A stretch of DNA of 64,000 nt from Flavobacterium sp. HJ-32-4 (lineage in GTDB: Bacteria > Bacteroidota > Bacteroidia > Flavobacteriales > Flavobacteriaceae): assembly GCF_022532105.1 (NCBI RefSeq), contig NZ_CP092832.1, forward strand, positions 1,517,001 through 1,581,000. The letters are read 5' to 3'. The translations under genes and the position numbers were made by a program. The notes below the pieces were generated by a model. That model did not search any database. It was not told the origin of the DNA and was given only the letters and a program-made list of their open reading frames with translations. This document shows positions 55,564 to 64,000 of this stretch, piece by piece. Numbering within the stretch: the stretch's first letter is position 1; the number at the start of each line of letters is the position of its first letter.

Positions 55564-58068
55564 ATGAAAAAACTACTACTTCTTTGCGTTTTATTGGCTG
55601 CAGGTGTCCAGGCGCAGATTGTCAACATACCCAATCCCGCATTTAAGACGTTTCTTTTGTCAGACGGAACAAACGCCCAGAATGCCGCGGGCGAATATAT
55701 TGCAATTGATGCCAACGGTGACGGCGAGATTCAACAGAGCGAAGCCAATCAAGTTGTTTCCATACAACTTAATATAAGTTTGGTGACGACTTTTGAAGGG
55801 ATCAATTCTTTTTTCAATCTAGAAAAGGTATACATTTCGCTTTCTCCTTACGGCGGGATCGCACCGCCGTACATGCTCGATTTACAGGGCTTACAACATT
55901 TGTCTGGTGTTTGGATTAATGGCACTGGGCAGGTTTCTCTCAGTAATCTCCCTTCCCTGGATACGTTGTCATTCTATGCGGCAAGTCCAACCTCTATCAC
56001 GATTGAAAGCTGCCCTAATTTGGAGTCTGTAACAGCGTCACAATTATTAGCAGAAGACCTTGTGCTTGATTTCTCTGGTTGTGTGGGTCTGAAAGATATT
56101 TCATTTGCCTTTTCTAGGTTAGCGGGACTGGATGTTCATGGTACCTCGGTCGAAGACGTTGTGCTAGAGTATTGCAATTTGGATTGGCTGAATGCAGACG
56201 CCACCCCTGACCTTGAAAGCCTAAAAGTATGTTCGGCGTCTACGGATGTAGGTAACTATGTCGGCCCAGGCCTTAGCTCACTTTCGGTGAATGGATCTGG
56301 AGTTAAATTTGTCGAACTGTCGGAACTTGAGATTGAATCATTGGATTTTTCCCAGGCCAACCAATTAGAAGAACTTAAATTTTTAGGCGAGGAGTGGGCG
56401 TTCTATCTAACCGACCTCAATTTGTCTGGTTGCAGCCACTTAAAGTTTCTTGACCTCTTTGCATTAAACGCACCGGTTTTAGACCTGACGGAATGTACGT
56501 CTTTGGAGACGGTTCGGTTGGGCTGGCTCGATAGCGCGACCGCTATTTTAGCCAAGAATGGTGCAGCGGAAGATTTTGTTTGGGAGTATAGCTGGTGGCT
56601 GGGCGACCTGGATCAACGTCTTTGGAGTCTGCAATTGTTTTGTATTGATGAATCGCAATTCGATGCCATCACCGGTGAAATGGCGGAGTTGTCGGATGTA
56701 GTGGTAAGTCCCTATTGTTCGTTTGTTCCCGGAGGTGACTATAACACATTGTCGGGTTCTATTACGCTCGATGGCGATGGCGACGGGTGCGATACCGATG
56801 ACCCCGTTCCGGCCTTTCAGGTGGGAATAACTATTGATCAGGGGTATTACGGAACTCTAGCACGGGAAGGCAATTACGAGATGTTTTTACCATTTAACGG
56901 TGACTATGTCATCCAACCTTTAATCGTCGATAACCCATCATATTTTACGGTTGCCCCTTCCTCTGTTCCCATTTCTATCACTGGAACAACCTCAGTAGCT
57001 GATGTCAATTTTTGCATCACCCCCAACGGCATCCATCACGATGTAGAGGTTACCATCGCACCGCTTAGCGTTATCCGCCCGGGTTTCGATGCATCGTACG
57101 CCGTTACCTATCGCAACAAAGGCAACCAGGCAGAAAGTGGACAGGTAAACTTCCAATTTGACGATGACAAACTCGATTTCCTTTCCGCATCTATCACTCC
57201 CAATACCATTGCAACCGGCAGTATAAGCTGGGATTTCTCAGGTCTGGGGCCCTATGAAAGCCGTACCGTCACCGTTACGCTAAACGCGAATAGTCCTATA
57301 GAAACGCCGGCCGTGAATATCGGGGATATTATGACCTACAATGGCAATGCTTCCCTTTCGCAAACTGACGAGAATCCCGCGGATAACGCTTTTGCTTTCC
57401 ACCAGACAGTAGTAGGTGCGTATGATCCCAATGATATTACGTGCCTGGAAGGTGATGTGGTTGACCCGTCGCTGATAGGCCAGTTCCTGCATTATAATGT
57501 CAACTTCGAAAACACAGGCAATTACCCGGCAGAGAATGTTGTCGTTCGCATGAAGATGGATGCTTCGAAATTTGATATGAATACACTTCAGTTCATCGAC
57601 TCCTCCCACCAGCCCCGCGTGCAACGCAATGGTGATTTGGTGGAGTTTATTTTTGAAGGTATCCAGCTCCAACCGGAAGGGAAGGGAAATGTGCTTTTCA
57701 AAATCAAAACAAAAAACACACTGGTAACCGGCAATTCCGTCACCCAAAAAGCCGACATCTACTTCGATTTCAACGCGCCGGTCGCCACCAACACCGCCAC
57801 TACCACTTTCCAACAACTCGGGACGCAAACCTTGGCGGAGGAATCGTTCGCTTTATGGCCGAACCCTGCGTCGAATCTCGTTACGATCTCAGGTGCGAAC
57901 GACATAGAAACCATTTCCCTCTTTAACCTCCTCGGACAGGAAGTCGCCCGCCAGAAAGGCAATGGCCGCGGCGCGCAGGTCGACATTTCCATGCTTCCCG
58001 CCGGTAACTACCTCGTGCGGGTCAAAGCGGCAGGAGGCGAGCAGTTGCTGAAATTGGTGAAGAAATAG
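55564..58068 (+). CDS. T9SS-exported protein: EF-hand loop, LRR-like repeats, DUF7619-like region (paralogue 1)
   Basis: This 834-aa protein has a signal peptide (to QAQ, residue 18). A canonical EF-hand loop DANGDGEIQQSE follows at 49-60, so it should bind calcium. Leucine-rich-like repeats fill about 70-370 (LNLSGCSHLKFLDL, LDLTECTSLETVRL). Then come a GDGDGC-type domain (about 395-485), a DUF7619-like region (about 491-755, YRNKGNQAESGQVNFQFDDDKLDF; HYNVNFENTGNYPAENVVV) and a T9SS type A domain (765-834). It probably acts as a surface adhesin or binding protein. The next gene is its tandem paralogue. Confidence 0.8.
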   Translation: MKKLLLLCVLLAAGVQAQIVNIPNPAFKTFLLSDGTNAQNAAGEYIAIDANGDGEIQQSEANQVVSIQLNISLVTTFEGINSFFNLEKVYISLSPYGGIAPPYMLDLQGLQHLSGVWINGTGQVSLSNLPSLDTLSFYAASPTSITIESCPNLESVTASQLLAEDLVLDFSGCVGLKDISFAFSRLAGLDVHGTSVEDVVLEYCNLDWLNADATPDLESLKVCSASTDVGNYVGPGLSSLSVNGSGVKFVELSELEIESLDFSQANQLEELKFLGEEWAFYLTDLNLSGCSHLKFLDLFALNAPVLDLTECTSLETVRLGWLDSATAILAKNGAAEDFVWEYSWWLGDLDQRLWSLQLFCIDESQFDAITGEMAELSDVVVSPYCSFVPGGDYNTLSGSITLDGDGDGCDTDDPVPAFQVGITIDQGYYGTLAREGNYEMFLPFNGDYVIQPLIVDNPSYFTVAPSSVPISITGTTSVADVNFCITPNGIHHDVEVTIAPLSVIRPGFDASYAVTYRNKGNQAESGQVNFQFDDDKLDFLSASITPNTIATGSISWDFSGLGPYESRTVTVTLNANSPIETPAVNIGDIMTYNGNASLSQTDENPADNAFAFHQTVVGAYDPNDITCLEGDVVDPSLIGQFLHYNVNFENTGNYPAENVVVRMKMDASKFDMNTLQFIDSSHQPRVQRNGDLVEFIFEGIQLQPEGKGNVLFKIKTKNTLVTGNSVTQKADIYFDFNAPVATNTATTTFQQLGTQTLAEESFALWPNPASNLVTISGANDIETISLFNLLGQEVARQKGNGRGAQVDISMLPAGNYLVRVKAAGGEQLLKLVKK

Positions 58069-58097
58069 TCGGAACAGAAATACGTATTTTTCTTACT

Positions 58098-58127
58098 AAC
58101 GCTTCGCCCAGCTCCGAAGCGTTTTTT
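58098..58127 (+). terminator. Terminator between the two paralogues
   Basis: A 9-bp stem (58098-58106 and 58115-58123) with an 8-nt loop and a T run (58122-58127). A TATCTTTG promoter box (58127-58134) starts at its last T. Confidence 0.88.
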
Positions 58128-58134
58128 ATCTTTG
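58127..58134 (+). promoter_or_regulatory. -7 promoter box of paralogue 2
   Basis: TATCTTTG, 18 nt before the ATG at 58153, directly abutting the terminator of paralogue 1. No TTG element fits because the terminator occupies that space. The two paralogues are therefore probably separate transcripts. Confidence 0.5.
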
Positions 58135-58152
58135 AATCTGAATTCCAGGTAT

Positions 58153-60669
58153 ATGAAAAAACTATTACTCCTTTTGTTTTTGGTGTCAGCCGGTGTACAG
58201 GCGCAGATTGTCAACATACCGGATCCCGTTTTTAAGACGTTTCTCCTATCAGGTGAAAACCAAGCACAGAATGCAGCAGGTAGCTATATCGCAATTGACG
58301 CCAATAACGACGGTGAAATACAGCAGACGGAAGCTGGTCAGGTCGCATCATTGACAATAGATGTGAACGGAATGACAAGCATGGAGGGAATAGGATCATT
58401 CCAGAACCTCCAGAAAGTAGCGATAATTAATAGTGGTTATTCAGTCGGATGTCCTATAACCCTACAGGGCTTACCCAATCTCGAACAGGTGGGAATAGGT
58501 ATAGGATACGAGGTGTATGTTGACATTACCCTCAACAATCTGCCATCGCTTAAGAAAATAGGTTTTTCGAATACAGATATGTTTGTTCACTCGATCTTTA
58601 TAACGGATTGTCCTAATGTTGAAACAGTGGAAGCTAACCACTGTTGGTTGGGGAATGCGCCTTTTGATCTTTCGGCGATGCACAATCTAAAAACCGTGGA
58701 TTTTTTTAATGTCGAGGTTCTTGGTATTGATGTACACGGGACTAGTGTAGAAAACATATCATTAGAGTGGTGTGCTGCTTTTTGGTTGAACGCTGACGCC
58801 ACCCCAAATCTTGAACAGATTATTATTTCATCCAATTATAATGAATTTCTTCTAGGTAGCATTGGCTATCTGTCCGTTGCCGGGTCGGCCGTAAAGCATA
58901 TTTGGGTTGAAGGAGCTTACCTTTATGTGGACTGCTCGCAAACGACAGGTTTGGAAGACCTTTCCGTCACAGGATCGTATACCGCAGTTGCAGATCTTAA
59001 TTTGTCCGGTTGCAGCCACTTGAAAAATCTGGATCTTATTTCCATCGAAGCACCTGTGATCGACCTTACGGACTGTACTTCACTCGAAACGGTTAAAATA
59101 GGACTTACGCTCGCGACTTCAATTCTCGCAAAGAATGGCGTAGCAGAACAATTTATTTTTGAGTATCCGGGTTTAGAGTGGATTTCGCCTGAAACCACTA
59201 CCCTTAACGAGCGCTTTCCAAATCTGTCATTTTTCTGTATCGATGAAGACCAGATTGACACCATCACAAATGCGCTGACTACGTTGCCTGTAACCGTCGT
59301 GGATTCGTATTGTTCATTTGTTCCCGGAGGAGGATATAATACCATGTCAGGCTCTTTGGCTTTTGATGATGAAGGTGATGGATGCGATCCCAATGATATG
59401 GCTCCCACCTTTCTCACAGCAATAGGGATTAATATCGACGATCAGTACTACGAGACATTTTCTCAGGAAGGCGACTATGTGGCTTATTTACACGCCACCG
59501 GAAATTATACGGTACAACCGATATTGGTGGATAACCCATCTTACTTTTCGATTTCCCCGCCATTAATTCCGATAACGCTCAACGGTACTGACACTATCCC
59601 AGATCTCGACTTCTGCATTGCCCCTATTGGTGTCTATCATGATGTGGAAGTCACCATCGCACCCTTCGGCGTCATACGCCCGGGTTATGACGCGTCATAC
59701 GCTATAACCTATCGCAACAAAGGCAACCAGGTAGAGAGTGGTCAGGTCAATTTCCAGTTCGACGATGATAAACTCGATTTCGTTTACGCCTCAATTACTC
59801 CCAACGCTATTGCAAGCGGAAGCCGAAGCTGGAACTTCTCAGGTTTGGGGCCCTATGAGAGCCGTTCCATCCTCGTAACGGTCCACGCGAACAGCCCCGT
59901 TGAAACGCCGGCGGTGAATATTGGGGATGTCATGACTTACAACAGCTATGTTTCCCTTTTGCAAACTGATGAGAATCCCGCGGACAACGCTTTTGCTTTT
60001 CATCACACGGTGGTGGGAGCCTATGATCCAAATGACATCACCTGTCTGGAAGGAGAGGTGGTCGACCCCTCGCTGATAGGCCAGTTCCTGCACTATAATG
60101 TGAACTTCGAGAACACCGGCAATTACCCAGCTGAAAATGTAGTGGTGCGTATGAAGATGGATGCGTCGAAATTTGATATGAATACACTCCAGTTCATCAA
60201 CTCCTCCCACCAGCCCCGCGTGCAACGCAATGGCGATTTGGTCGAGTTTATTTTCGAAGGTATCCAACTCCAACCGGAAGCGAAGGGGAATGTCCTGTTC
60301 AAGATCAAAACGAAGAATACATTGGTAACCGGTAACTCCGTCAGCCAGAAAGCCGATATCTACTTCGACTTCAATGCGCCGGTGGCGACTAATACCGCTA
60401 CGACGACTTTCCAACAACTTAGCACCGTTACGCCACCGGCGGAAGCCTTCATGCTATGGCCTAACCCGGCCTCGGACGTTATTACGATCTCAGGGGCTGT
60501 CAACATCGAAGCGATTTCCATCCTCAACCTGTTAGGGCAGGAGGTCTACAAACAGGATGGTAACGGGCGGGGCACGCAAGTGAACATCTCGTCACTTCCT
60601 TCAGGTAATTACCTTGTGCGGGTGAAAGCAGCAGAAGGGGAGCAGTTGCTGAAATTGGTGAAGAAATAG
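58153..60669 (+). CDS. T9SS-exported protein: EF-hand loop, LRR-like repeats, DUF7619-like region (paralogue 2)
   Basis: This 838-aa protein has the same layout as its upstream neighbour: signal peptide, EF-hand loop DANNDGEIQQTE, LRR-like repeats, GDGC domain, DUF7619-like region (about 495-755) and T9SS type A domain. The DUF7619 and sorting regions are almost identical between the two (EGxVVDPSLIGQFLHYNVNF; FDMNTLQFI), but the repeat regions diverge strongly. This fits duplication with diversification of the ligand-facing part, or gene conversion of the 3' half. ATG at 58153 is used; the TTG at 58132 lies in the promoter box. Confidence 0.8.
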   Translation: MKKLLLLLFLVSAGVQAQIVNIPDPVFKTFLLSGENQAQNAAGSYIAIDANNDGEIQQTEAGQVASLTIDVNGMTSMEGIGSFQNLQKVAIINSGYSVGCPITLQGLPNLEQVGIGIGYEVYVDITLNNLPSLKKIGFSNTDMFVHSIFITDCPNVETVEANHCWLGNAPFDLSAMHNLKTVDFFNVEVLGIDVHGTSVENISLEWCAAFWLNADATPNLEQIIISSNYNEFLLGSIGYLSVAGSAVKHIWVEGAYLYVDCSQTTGLEDLSVTGSYTAVADLNLSGCSHLKNLDLISIEAPVIDLTDCTSLETVKIGLTLATSILAKNGVAEQFIFEYPGLEWISPETTTLNERFPNLSFFCIDEDQIDTITNALTTLPVTVVDSYCSFVPGGGYNTMSGSLAFDDEGDGCDPNDMAPTFLTAIGINIDDQYYETFSQEGDYVAYLHATGNYTVQPILVDNPSYFSISPPLIPITLNGTDTIPDLDFCIAPIGVYHDVEVTIAPFGVIRPGYDASYAITYRNKGNQVESGQVNFQFDDDKLDFVYASITPNAIASGSRSWNFSGLGPYESRSILVTVHANSPVETPAVNIGDVMTYNSYVSLLQTDENPADNAFAFHHTVVGAYDPNDITCLEGEVVDPSLIGQFLHYNVNFENTGNYPAENVVVRMKMDASKFDMNTLQFINSSHQPRVQRNGDLVEFIFEGIQLQPEAKGNVLFKIKTKNTLVTGNSVSQKADIYFDFNAPVATNTATTTFQQLSTVTPPAEAFMLWPNPASDVITISGAVNIEAISILNLLGQEVYKQDGNGRGTQVNISSLPSGNYLVRVKAAEGEQLLKLVKK

Positions 60670-60802
60670 GGGCAACGCCCTAAAGTGGGCCTTTGAGCGA
60701 TTCAGACGGGGGATTTGACTCACTTCTTGCGAAATCGTTTGAAAAAAGGAAGAATTAACGTTTTTCTTGCATTTGCCGATTTTATTTTAGGGCAAAAAGC
60801 GC

Positions 60803-60828
60803 TACGTTTGTAAGGTTCTTTACAAACG
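60803..60828 (+). promoter_or_regulatory. gltA -7 box with overlapping 9-bp inverted repeat
   Basis: TACGTTTG (60803-60810) is the likely -7 box. CGTTTGTAA (60805-60813) and TTACAAACG (60820-60828) form a perfect inverted repeat with a 6-nt loop, overlapping the box and the predicted transcript start. It could be an operator or a 5' mRNA hairpin. Confidence 0.5.
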
Positions 60829-60850
60829 ATTTTAGTACCCATTTTACATC

Positions 60851-62134
60851 ATGTCAAAAACAGCTATATTGGAACTTGATGGCACCAAGTATGAGTTTCC
60901 GGTTTTGGTCGGAAGCGAAAACGAAGTGGCCATCGACATCAACAAACTCCGCGACCTGACAGGCGCTATCACGCTCGATCCGGGTTACAAAAACTCCGGA
61001 TCCTGCAAAAGCGATATCACGTTCCTCGACGGAGAAGAAGGCATCCTTCGCTACCGCGGTTATGCTATCGAAGACCTAGCGGAAAAAGCCAATTTTCTAG
61101 AGGTTTCGTATTTGGTCATCTTTGGCGAGCTGCCTACCAAAGCCCAACTCGAACAGTTCGAGAACGACATCCGTAAATACTCCCTCGTCAACGAGGAAAT
61201 GAAAAATATCATCGACGGGTTCCCGAAAACCGCACACCCAATGGGCGTGTTGTCGTCGCTCACAAGCGCCCTCACGGCCTTCAACCCTAAAGTCGTAAAC
61301 GTCGAGAACGATAAGGAAATGTATGAAGCCATCGTCAAAACCATGGGGAAATTCCTCGTGCTGGCAACCTGGACGTTCCGCAAGGCGATGGGCTATCCGC
61401 TCAATTACTACGACAACACCAAAGGGTATGTCGAGAATTTCATGCGCCTGATGTTTGAATTGCCAACCGGACCCTATAAGGCAAATCCGGTGGTGATCGA
61501 TGCACTCGATAAACTCTTCATCCTCCATGCCGATCACGAGCAAAACTGCTCGACATCAACGGTTCGCATGGTAGGCTCGTCCCACGCCGGTCTTTTTGCT
61601 TCGATCTCGGCGGGTGTTTCCGCACTTTGGGGTCCACTTCATGGTGGTGCCAACCAGGCGGTTCTCGAAATGCTCGAGGAAATCAACAAAGACGGCGGCG
61701 ATACCGAGAAATTCCTCGCGAAAGCCAAAGACAAAAACGATCCGTTCCGCCTGATGGGCTTCGGTCACCGCGTCTATAAAAACTTCGACCCACGCGCCAA
61801 AATCATCAAGAAGGCAGCCGATGAGGTATTGGAGAACCTGGGTGTGGATGATCCGGTATTGGACATCGCCAAAAAACTGGAAGTCGCCGCGTTGAATGAC
61901 GACTACTTCAAATCGCGTAACCTTTATCCAAACGTCGACTTCTATTCCGGTATCATCTACCGCGCACTCGGTATCCCAACCGACATGTTTACGGTGATGT
62001 TTGCCATCGGCCGGCTCCCGGGCTGGATCGCACAGTGGAAAGAAATGCGCCTCAACAAAGAACCAATTGGCCGTCCGCGCCAGATTTACACCGGACACCC
62101 TTTGCGTCCGTTTGTGGAAATGGACAAACGGTAA
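60851..62134 (+). CDS. gltA: Citrate synthase
   Basis: This 427-aa enzyme makes citrate from oxaloacetate and acetyl-CoA. The N-terminal extension (DGTKYEFPVLVGSENEVAIDI; GYKNSGSCKSDITFLDGEEG) marks the type II, hexameric and NADH-sensitive-like form. Catalytic motifs: HADHEQNCSTSTVRMVGSSHAGLF, WGPLHGGANQAVLEML and MGFGHRVYKNFDPRA. It is monocistronic with its own terminator. Confidence 0.97.
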   Translation: MSKTAILELDGTKYEFPVLVGSENEVAIDINKLRDLTGAITLDPGYKNSGSCKSDITFLDGEEGILRYRGYAIEDLAEKANFLEVSYLVIFGELPTKAQLEQFENDIRKYSLVNEEMKNIIDGFPKTAHPMGVLSSLTSALTAFNPKVVNVENDKEMYEAIVKTMGKFLVLATWTFRKAMGYPLNYYDNTKGYVENFMRLMFELPTGPYKANPVVIDALDKLFILHADHEQNCSTSTVRMVGSSHAGLFASISAGVSALWGPLHGGANQAVLEMLEEINKDGGDTEKFLAKAKDKNDPFRLMGFGHRVYKNFDPRAKIIKKAADEVLENLGVDDPVLDIAKKLEVAALNDDYFKSRNLYPNVDFYSGIIYRALGIPTDMFTVMFAIGRLPGWIAQWKEMRLNKEPIGRPRQIYTGHPLRPFVEMDKR

Positions 62135-62153
62135 TACGGATATGACACAGTGA

Positions 62154-62181
62154 AACACCTCTTCGGGGGTGTTTTTTTTTG
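62154..62181 (+). terminator. Terminator after gltA with TTCG tetraloop
   Basis: An 8-bp stem (62154-62161 and 62166-62173, one G-T pair) closes on TTCG, the stable UUCG loop in RNA, followed by a run of T. Confidence 0.9.
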
Positions 62182-62272
62182 ATAGCCGCTCAATGCGTGG
62201 TGTTTACCTCATTTTTTTGTCCGAAACCGACTGAAGTCCTTCCTTCGTTCTGTAACCAAAAAATACAGCGCC

Positions 62273-63289
62273 ATGGAACGAAAGGTTTTTCTTCGCAACA
62301 GTATCGGATTTCTGGGACTGGCCCTATCCGCACCCGAACTTTTCCGCACCGGTAAACCCGCCGCCGAAGCACCGCAATCTCCTTTGGATTGCACCATAGC
62401 GGCATCGGAAACCGCAGGGCCGTTCCCTACTATCAACCCGGCTAATTACAACCAGTCGAACATCGTAGGCGACCGCACAGGCGTCAACTTTACCGTCAAC
62501 ATTTATATTAAGAACAAAAACGCCAATTGCGGAGCCTATCAGGGCGCCCTGGTCGACATCTGGCATTGCGACAAAGACGGGAATTATTCGCAGTACGGAG
62601 GCACCGGCATGCAACCGACCAATTATACAGCGTATAATTTTTTAAGGGGAAGACAGGTGAGCGACGCAAACGGACTCGTGAGTTTCACCTCCATTTTCCC
62701 TGGATGGTATACGGGTCGGGCGACGCACATTCACGTCCACATATACAATGCCGCCGGAACCTCGCTGTTGGTCACACAAATCGCGTTTCCGGAAGGAACG
62801 GCCAGTGCTGTCGCTACGGTCAACGCCGCAACCGCCTATGGCTATACAAAGGGGATGACGGGCTATACCTACAACGCCAGCGATAATGTCTTTTCCGACG
62901 GCGTCACCACCGAATTGGCTTCGGTATCCGGCGCCCTTGCTACAGGCTATACACTTGACCATACGATTTACGTAAACGGACCGACCCTTGGCGTCGAGGA
63001 AGTCGTGTCGACGGCAGGCACCATAGGCCAAAACTACCCGAACCCGATGGACGAGTATACCCTGATTCCGGTGAGCCTGCCCAATGGCGGCGATCTTGAA
63101 CTTCGCATTTTTGACCTCGCCGGACGGCAGGTCGGGGCCGTCAAACGCTTTTCGTTTGGTGCAGGCGCCAGCGTGATGGCCATCAACCGAAGCGAATACG
63201 GATTCTCCCCTGGTTATTACATCTACACCGTAAATGTCGATTCAGGTAGTGGGGCGTTTACCCGAAGCGGGAAGATGCTCGTGAAATAA
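62273..63289 (+). CDS. T9SS-sorted intradiol ring-cleavage dioxygenase-like protein
   Basis: This 338-aa protein has an N-terminal signal-like stretch (RNSIGFLGLALSAP, about 8-21). An intradiol dioxygenase domain fills about 35-215. Candidate iron ligands are Tyr in GNYSQYG and GWYTGRA and two His in THIHVHIYN, with ASETAGPFPT and GALVDIWHCDKDG typical of the family. The last ~80 residues (IGQNYPNPMDEYTLIPV; DLAGRQVG; SPGYYIYTV; TRSGKMLVK) are a T9SS type A domain. It should open catechol-type rings outside the cell or at its surface. Its substrate is unknown. Confidence 0.8.
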   Translation: MERKVFLRNSIGFLGLALSAPELFRTGKPAAEAPQSPLDCTIAASETAGPFPTINPANYNQSNIVGDRTGVNFTVNIYIKNKNANCGAYQGALVDIWHCDKDGNYSQYGGTGMQPTNYTAYNFLRGRQVSDANGLVSFTSIFPGWYTGRATHIHVHIYNAAGTSLLVTQIAFPEGTASAVATVNAATAYGYTKGMTGYTYNASDNVFSDGVTTELASVSGALATGYTLDHTIYVNGPTLGVEEVVSTAGTIGQNYPNPMDEYTLIPVSLPNGGDLELRIFDLAGRQVGAVKRFSFGAGASVMAINRSEYGFSPGYYIYTVNVDSGSGAFTRSGKMLVK

Positions 63290-63290
63290 A

Positions 63291-63932
63291 ATGCAATCAG
63301 CGATGACAGACACGGTGCGACTCATCACGGCGGCCCACTGCGCGCAAACGGAAGGAGTGGGCGTACACATTCGAACCACACCGTTCCGGATGCAACCGGT
63401 GGGTGCACTGCATGATGCCACTCTGCAGCCCGGCGCCCGTCTGGTCTTTCGCAACGACCGCCGTTGTGGCTTCCTGTTACTGCCTCTTTTCGGTGGGGTT
63501 GACGTAGACGACCGCGACGATTTTGTGGGCGTTCCGTCTTTTCGTTTAGTAGATCCGGCGACGGAGACCCTCATCCTGCGCAATCCGCTTGACGATTATG
63601 CTTCGCAGTTGCTATTGCTCGAAGCGCCCGAGTTGACAGATTCTGCATGTGGCGCGCTCTCGTTTACCGAACGCAATCAGCTCCACAACCTGTATGAAAA
63701 AGAAGCCTGTAAGGTATACATCGGGAGTTACGACCTGCGTCACGCTGCCGAACACGTCTTCGATACACCTCAATCCGCGGTTCTGGCTTTCGCCATTGGC
63801 GGAGCCTTTGAAGTGGAAGACCGACTTTTGGAAGTACGGGATGCCCTTTGGCTGCCGGGCGTTTCCGCGATTGAATTTGAGGCACTGTCACAGGATGCGT
63901 TGCTGTTACTCGTAGCGTTTGGCTCAGGTTAA
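63291..63932 (+). CDS. Pirin-like bicupin-fold protein
   Basis: This 213-aa cytosolic protein has two beta-rich halves. The second (KVYIGSYDLRHAAEHVF; VLAFAIGGAFEVEDRLLEVRDALWLPGVSAIEFEAL) resembles the Pirin_C_2-type cupin of Bacteroidota pirins. The first half lacks the usual pirin metal-binding histidine cluster, so quercetinase-like activity is doubtful. ATG at 63291 is 1 nt after the dioxygenase stop (a second ATG is at 63303), so the two are probably one operon. The family call is from memory. Confidence 0.5.
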   Translation: MQSAMTDTVRLITAAHCAQTEGVGVHIRTTPFRMQPVGALHDATLQPGARLVFRNDRRCGFLLLPLFGGVDVDDRDDFVGVPSFRLVDPATETLILRNPLDDYASQLLLLEAPELTDSACGALSFTERNQLHNLYEKEACKVYIGSYDLRHAAEHVFDTPQSAVLAFAIGGAFEVEDRLLEVRDALWLPGVSAIEFEALSQDALLLLVAFGSG

Positions 63933-64000
63933 GTCCAGAAGCGGACTGTCGGGTTTAGCAAACGAACGTGCCGGATGGACGTCTGCGTTTTCTGGTCAAC

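Noticed and set aside
63933..64000. 3' end of a minus-strand gene at the right edge
   Set aside because: Two minus-strand frames end here with plausible tails, but about 20 codons are too few to decide.

Overview
The window looks like chromosomal DNA from a member of the Flavobacteriaceae, probably Flavobacterium or a close relative. Four things point this way. Several secreted proteins end in type IX secretion (T9SS type A) sorting domains. There are two SusC/SusD outer-membrane uptake loci. Many genes lack a Shine-Dalgarno sequence but carry the Bacteroidota promoter (TTG, 17-20 nt, TAnnTTTG). The ribosomal block has the order rpsL-rpsG-fusA-rpsJ // rplC...rplQ without tuf. This assignment is from protein resemblance and signal style only; no database search was possible.

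Layout. 1-684: end of a sensor histidine kinase. 685-1403: a 0.7-kb gene-free stretch with foldable segments. 1404-3194: a T9SS-exported protein. 3240-10698: mostly housekeeping genes (PLP enzyme, glucosaminidase-LysM lipoprotein, hemL, small secreted protein, lysS, lipoprotein, lipB, rnhB). 10815-18427: a secreted subtilase followed by SusC-SusD-Calx-beta locus 1, which starts at a near-ideal promoter. 18526-25762: TPR protein, Mpl-type Mur ligase, radC, HAD nucleotidase, hypothetical protein, rarA, rhomboid protease and rlmB. 25828-31714 (minus strand): SusCD locus 2 with two accessory lipoproteins. 31809-33479: an Omp85-like outer-membrane protein.

33646-51528: the translation block. The str part (rpsL, rpsG, fusA, rpsJ) ends at a strong terminator. 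It is separated by a 616-bp gap from the S10/spc/alpha part (rplC to rplQ), which restarts from its own promoter. The gap contains an inverted-repeat element and a GC-rich repeat-like segment. Inside the long operon, the rpsN-rpsH gap holds an 18-bp hairpin plus a full consensus promoter, and the gaps before rpsD and rplQ also fold. These are the best candidates for undescribed ribosomal-protein control elements.

51592-63932: a lipoprotein, carA, a small Xre regulator with a perfect palindrome just upstream, eno, two tandem paralogous T9SS proteins (EF-hand loop, leucine-rich-like repeats, DUF7619-like region), gltA, a T9SS-sorted intradiol dioxygenase, and a pirin-like protein. The last 68 bases hold nothing that can be called.

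The genes fit a lifestyle in which T9SS exports enzymes and adhesins while SusCD pumps and their surface lipoproteins import oligomers. No clear defence system, prophage, insertion sequence, tRNA, rRNA or CRISPR array was recognised. The strongest hints of new biology are non-coding elements and unusual domain pairings, not a new gene cluster.
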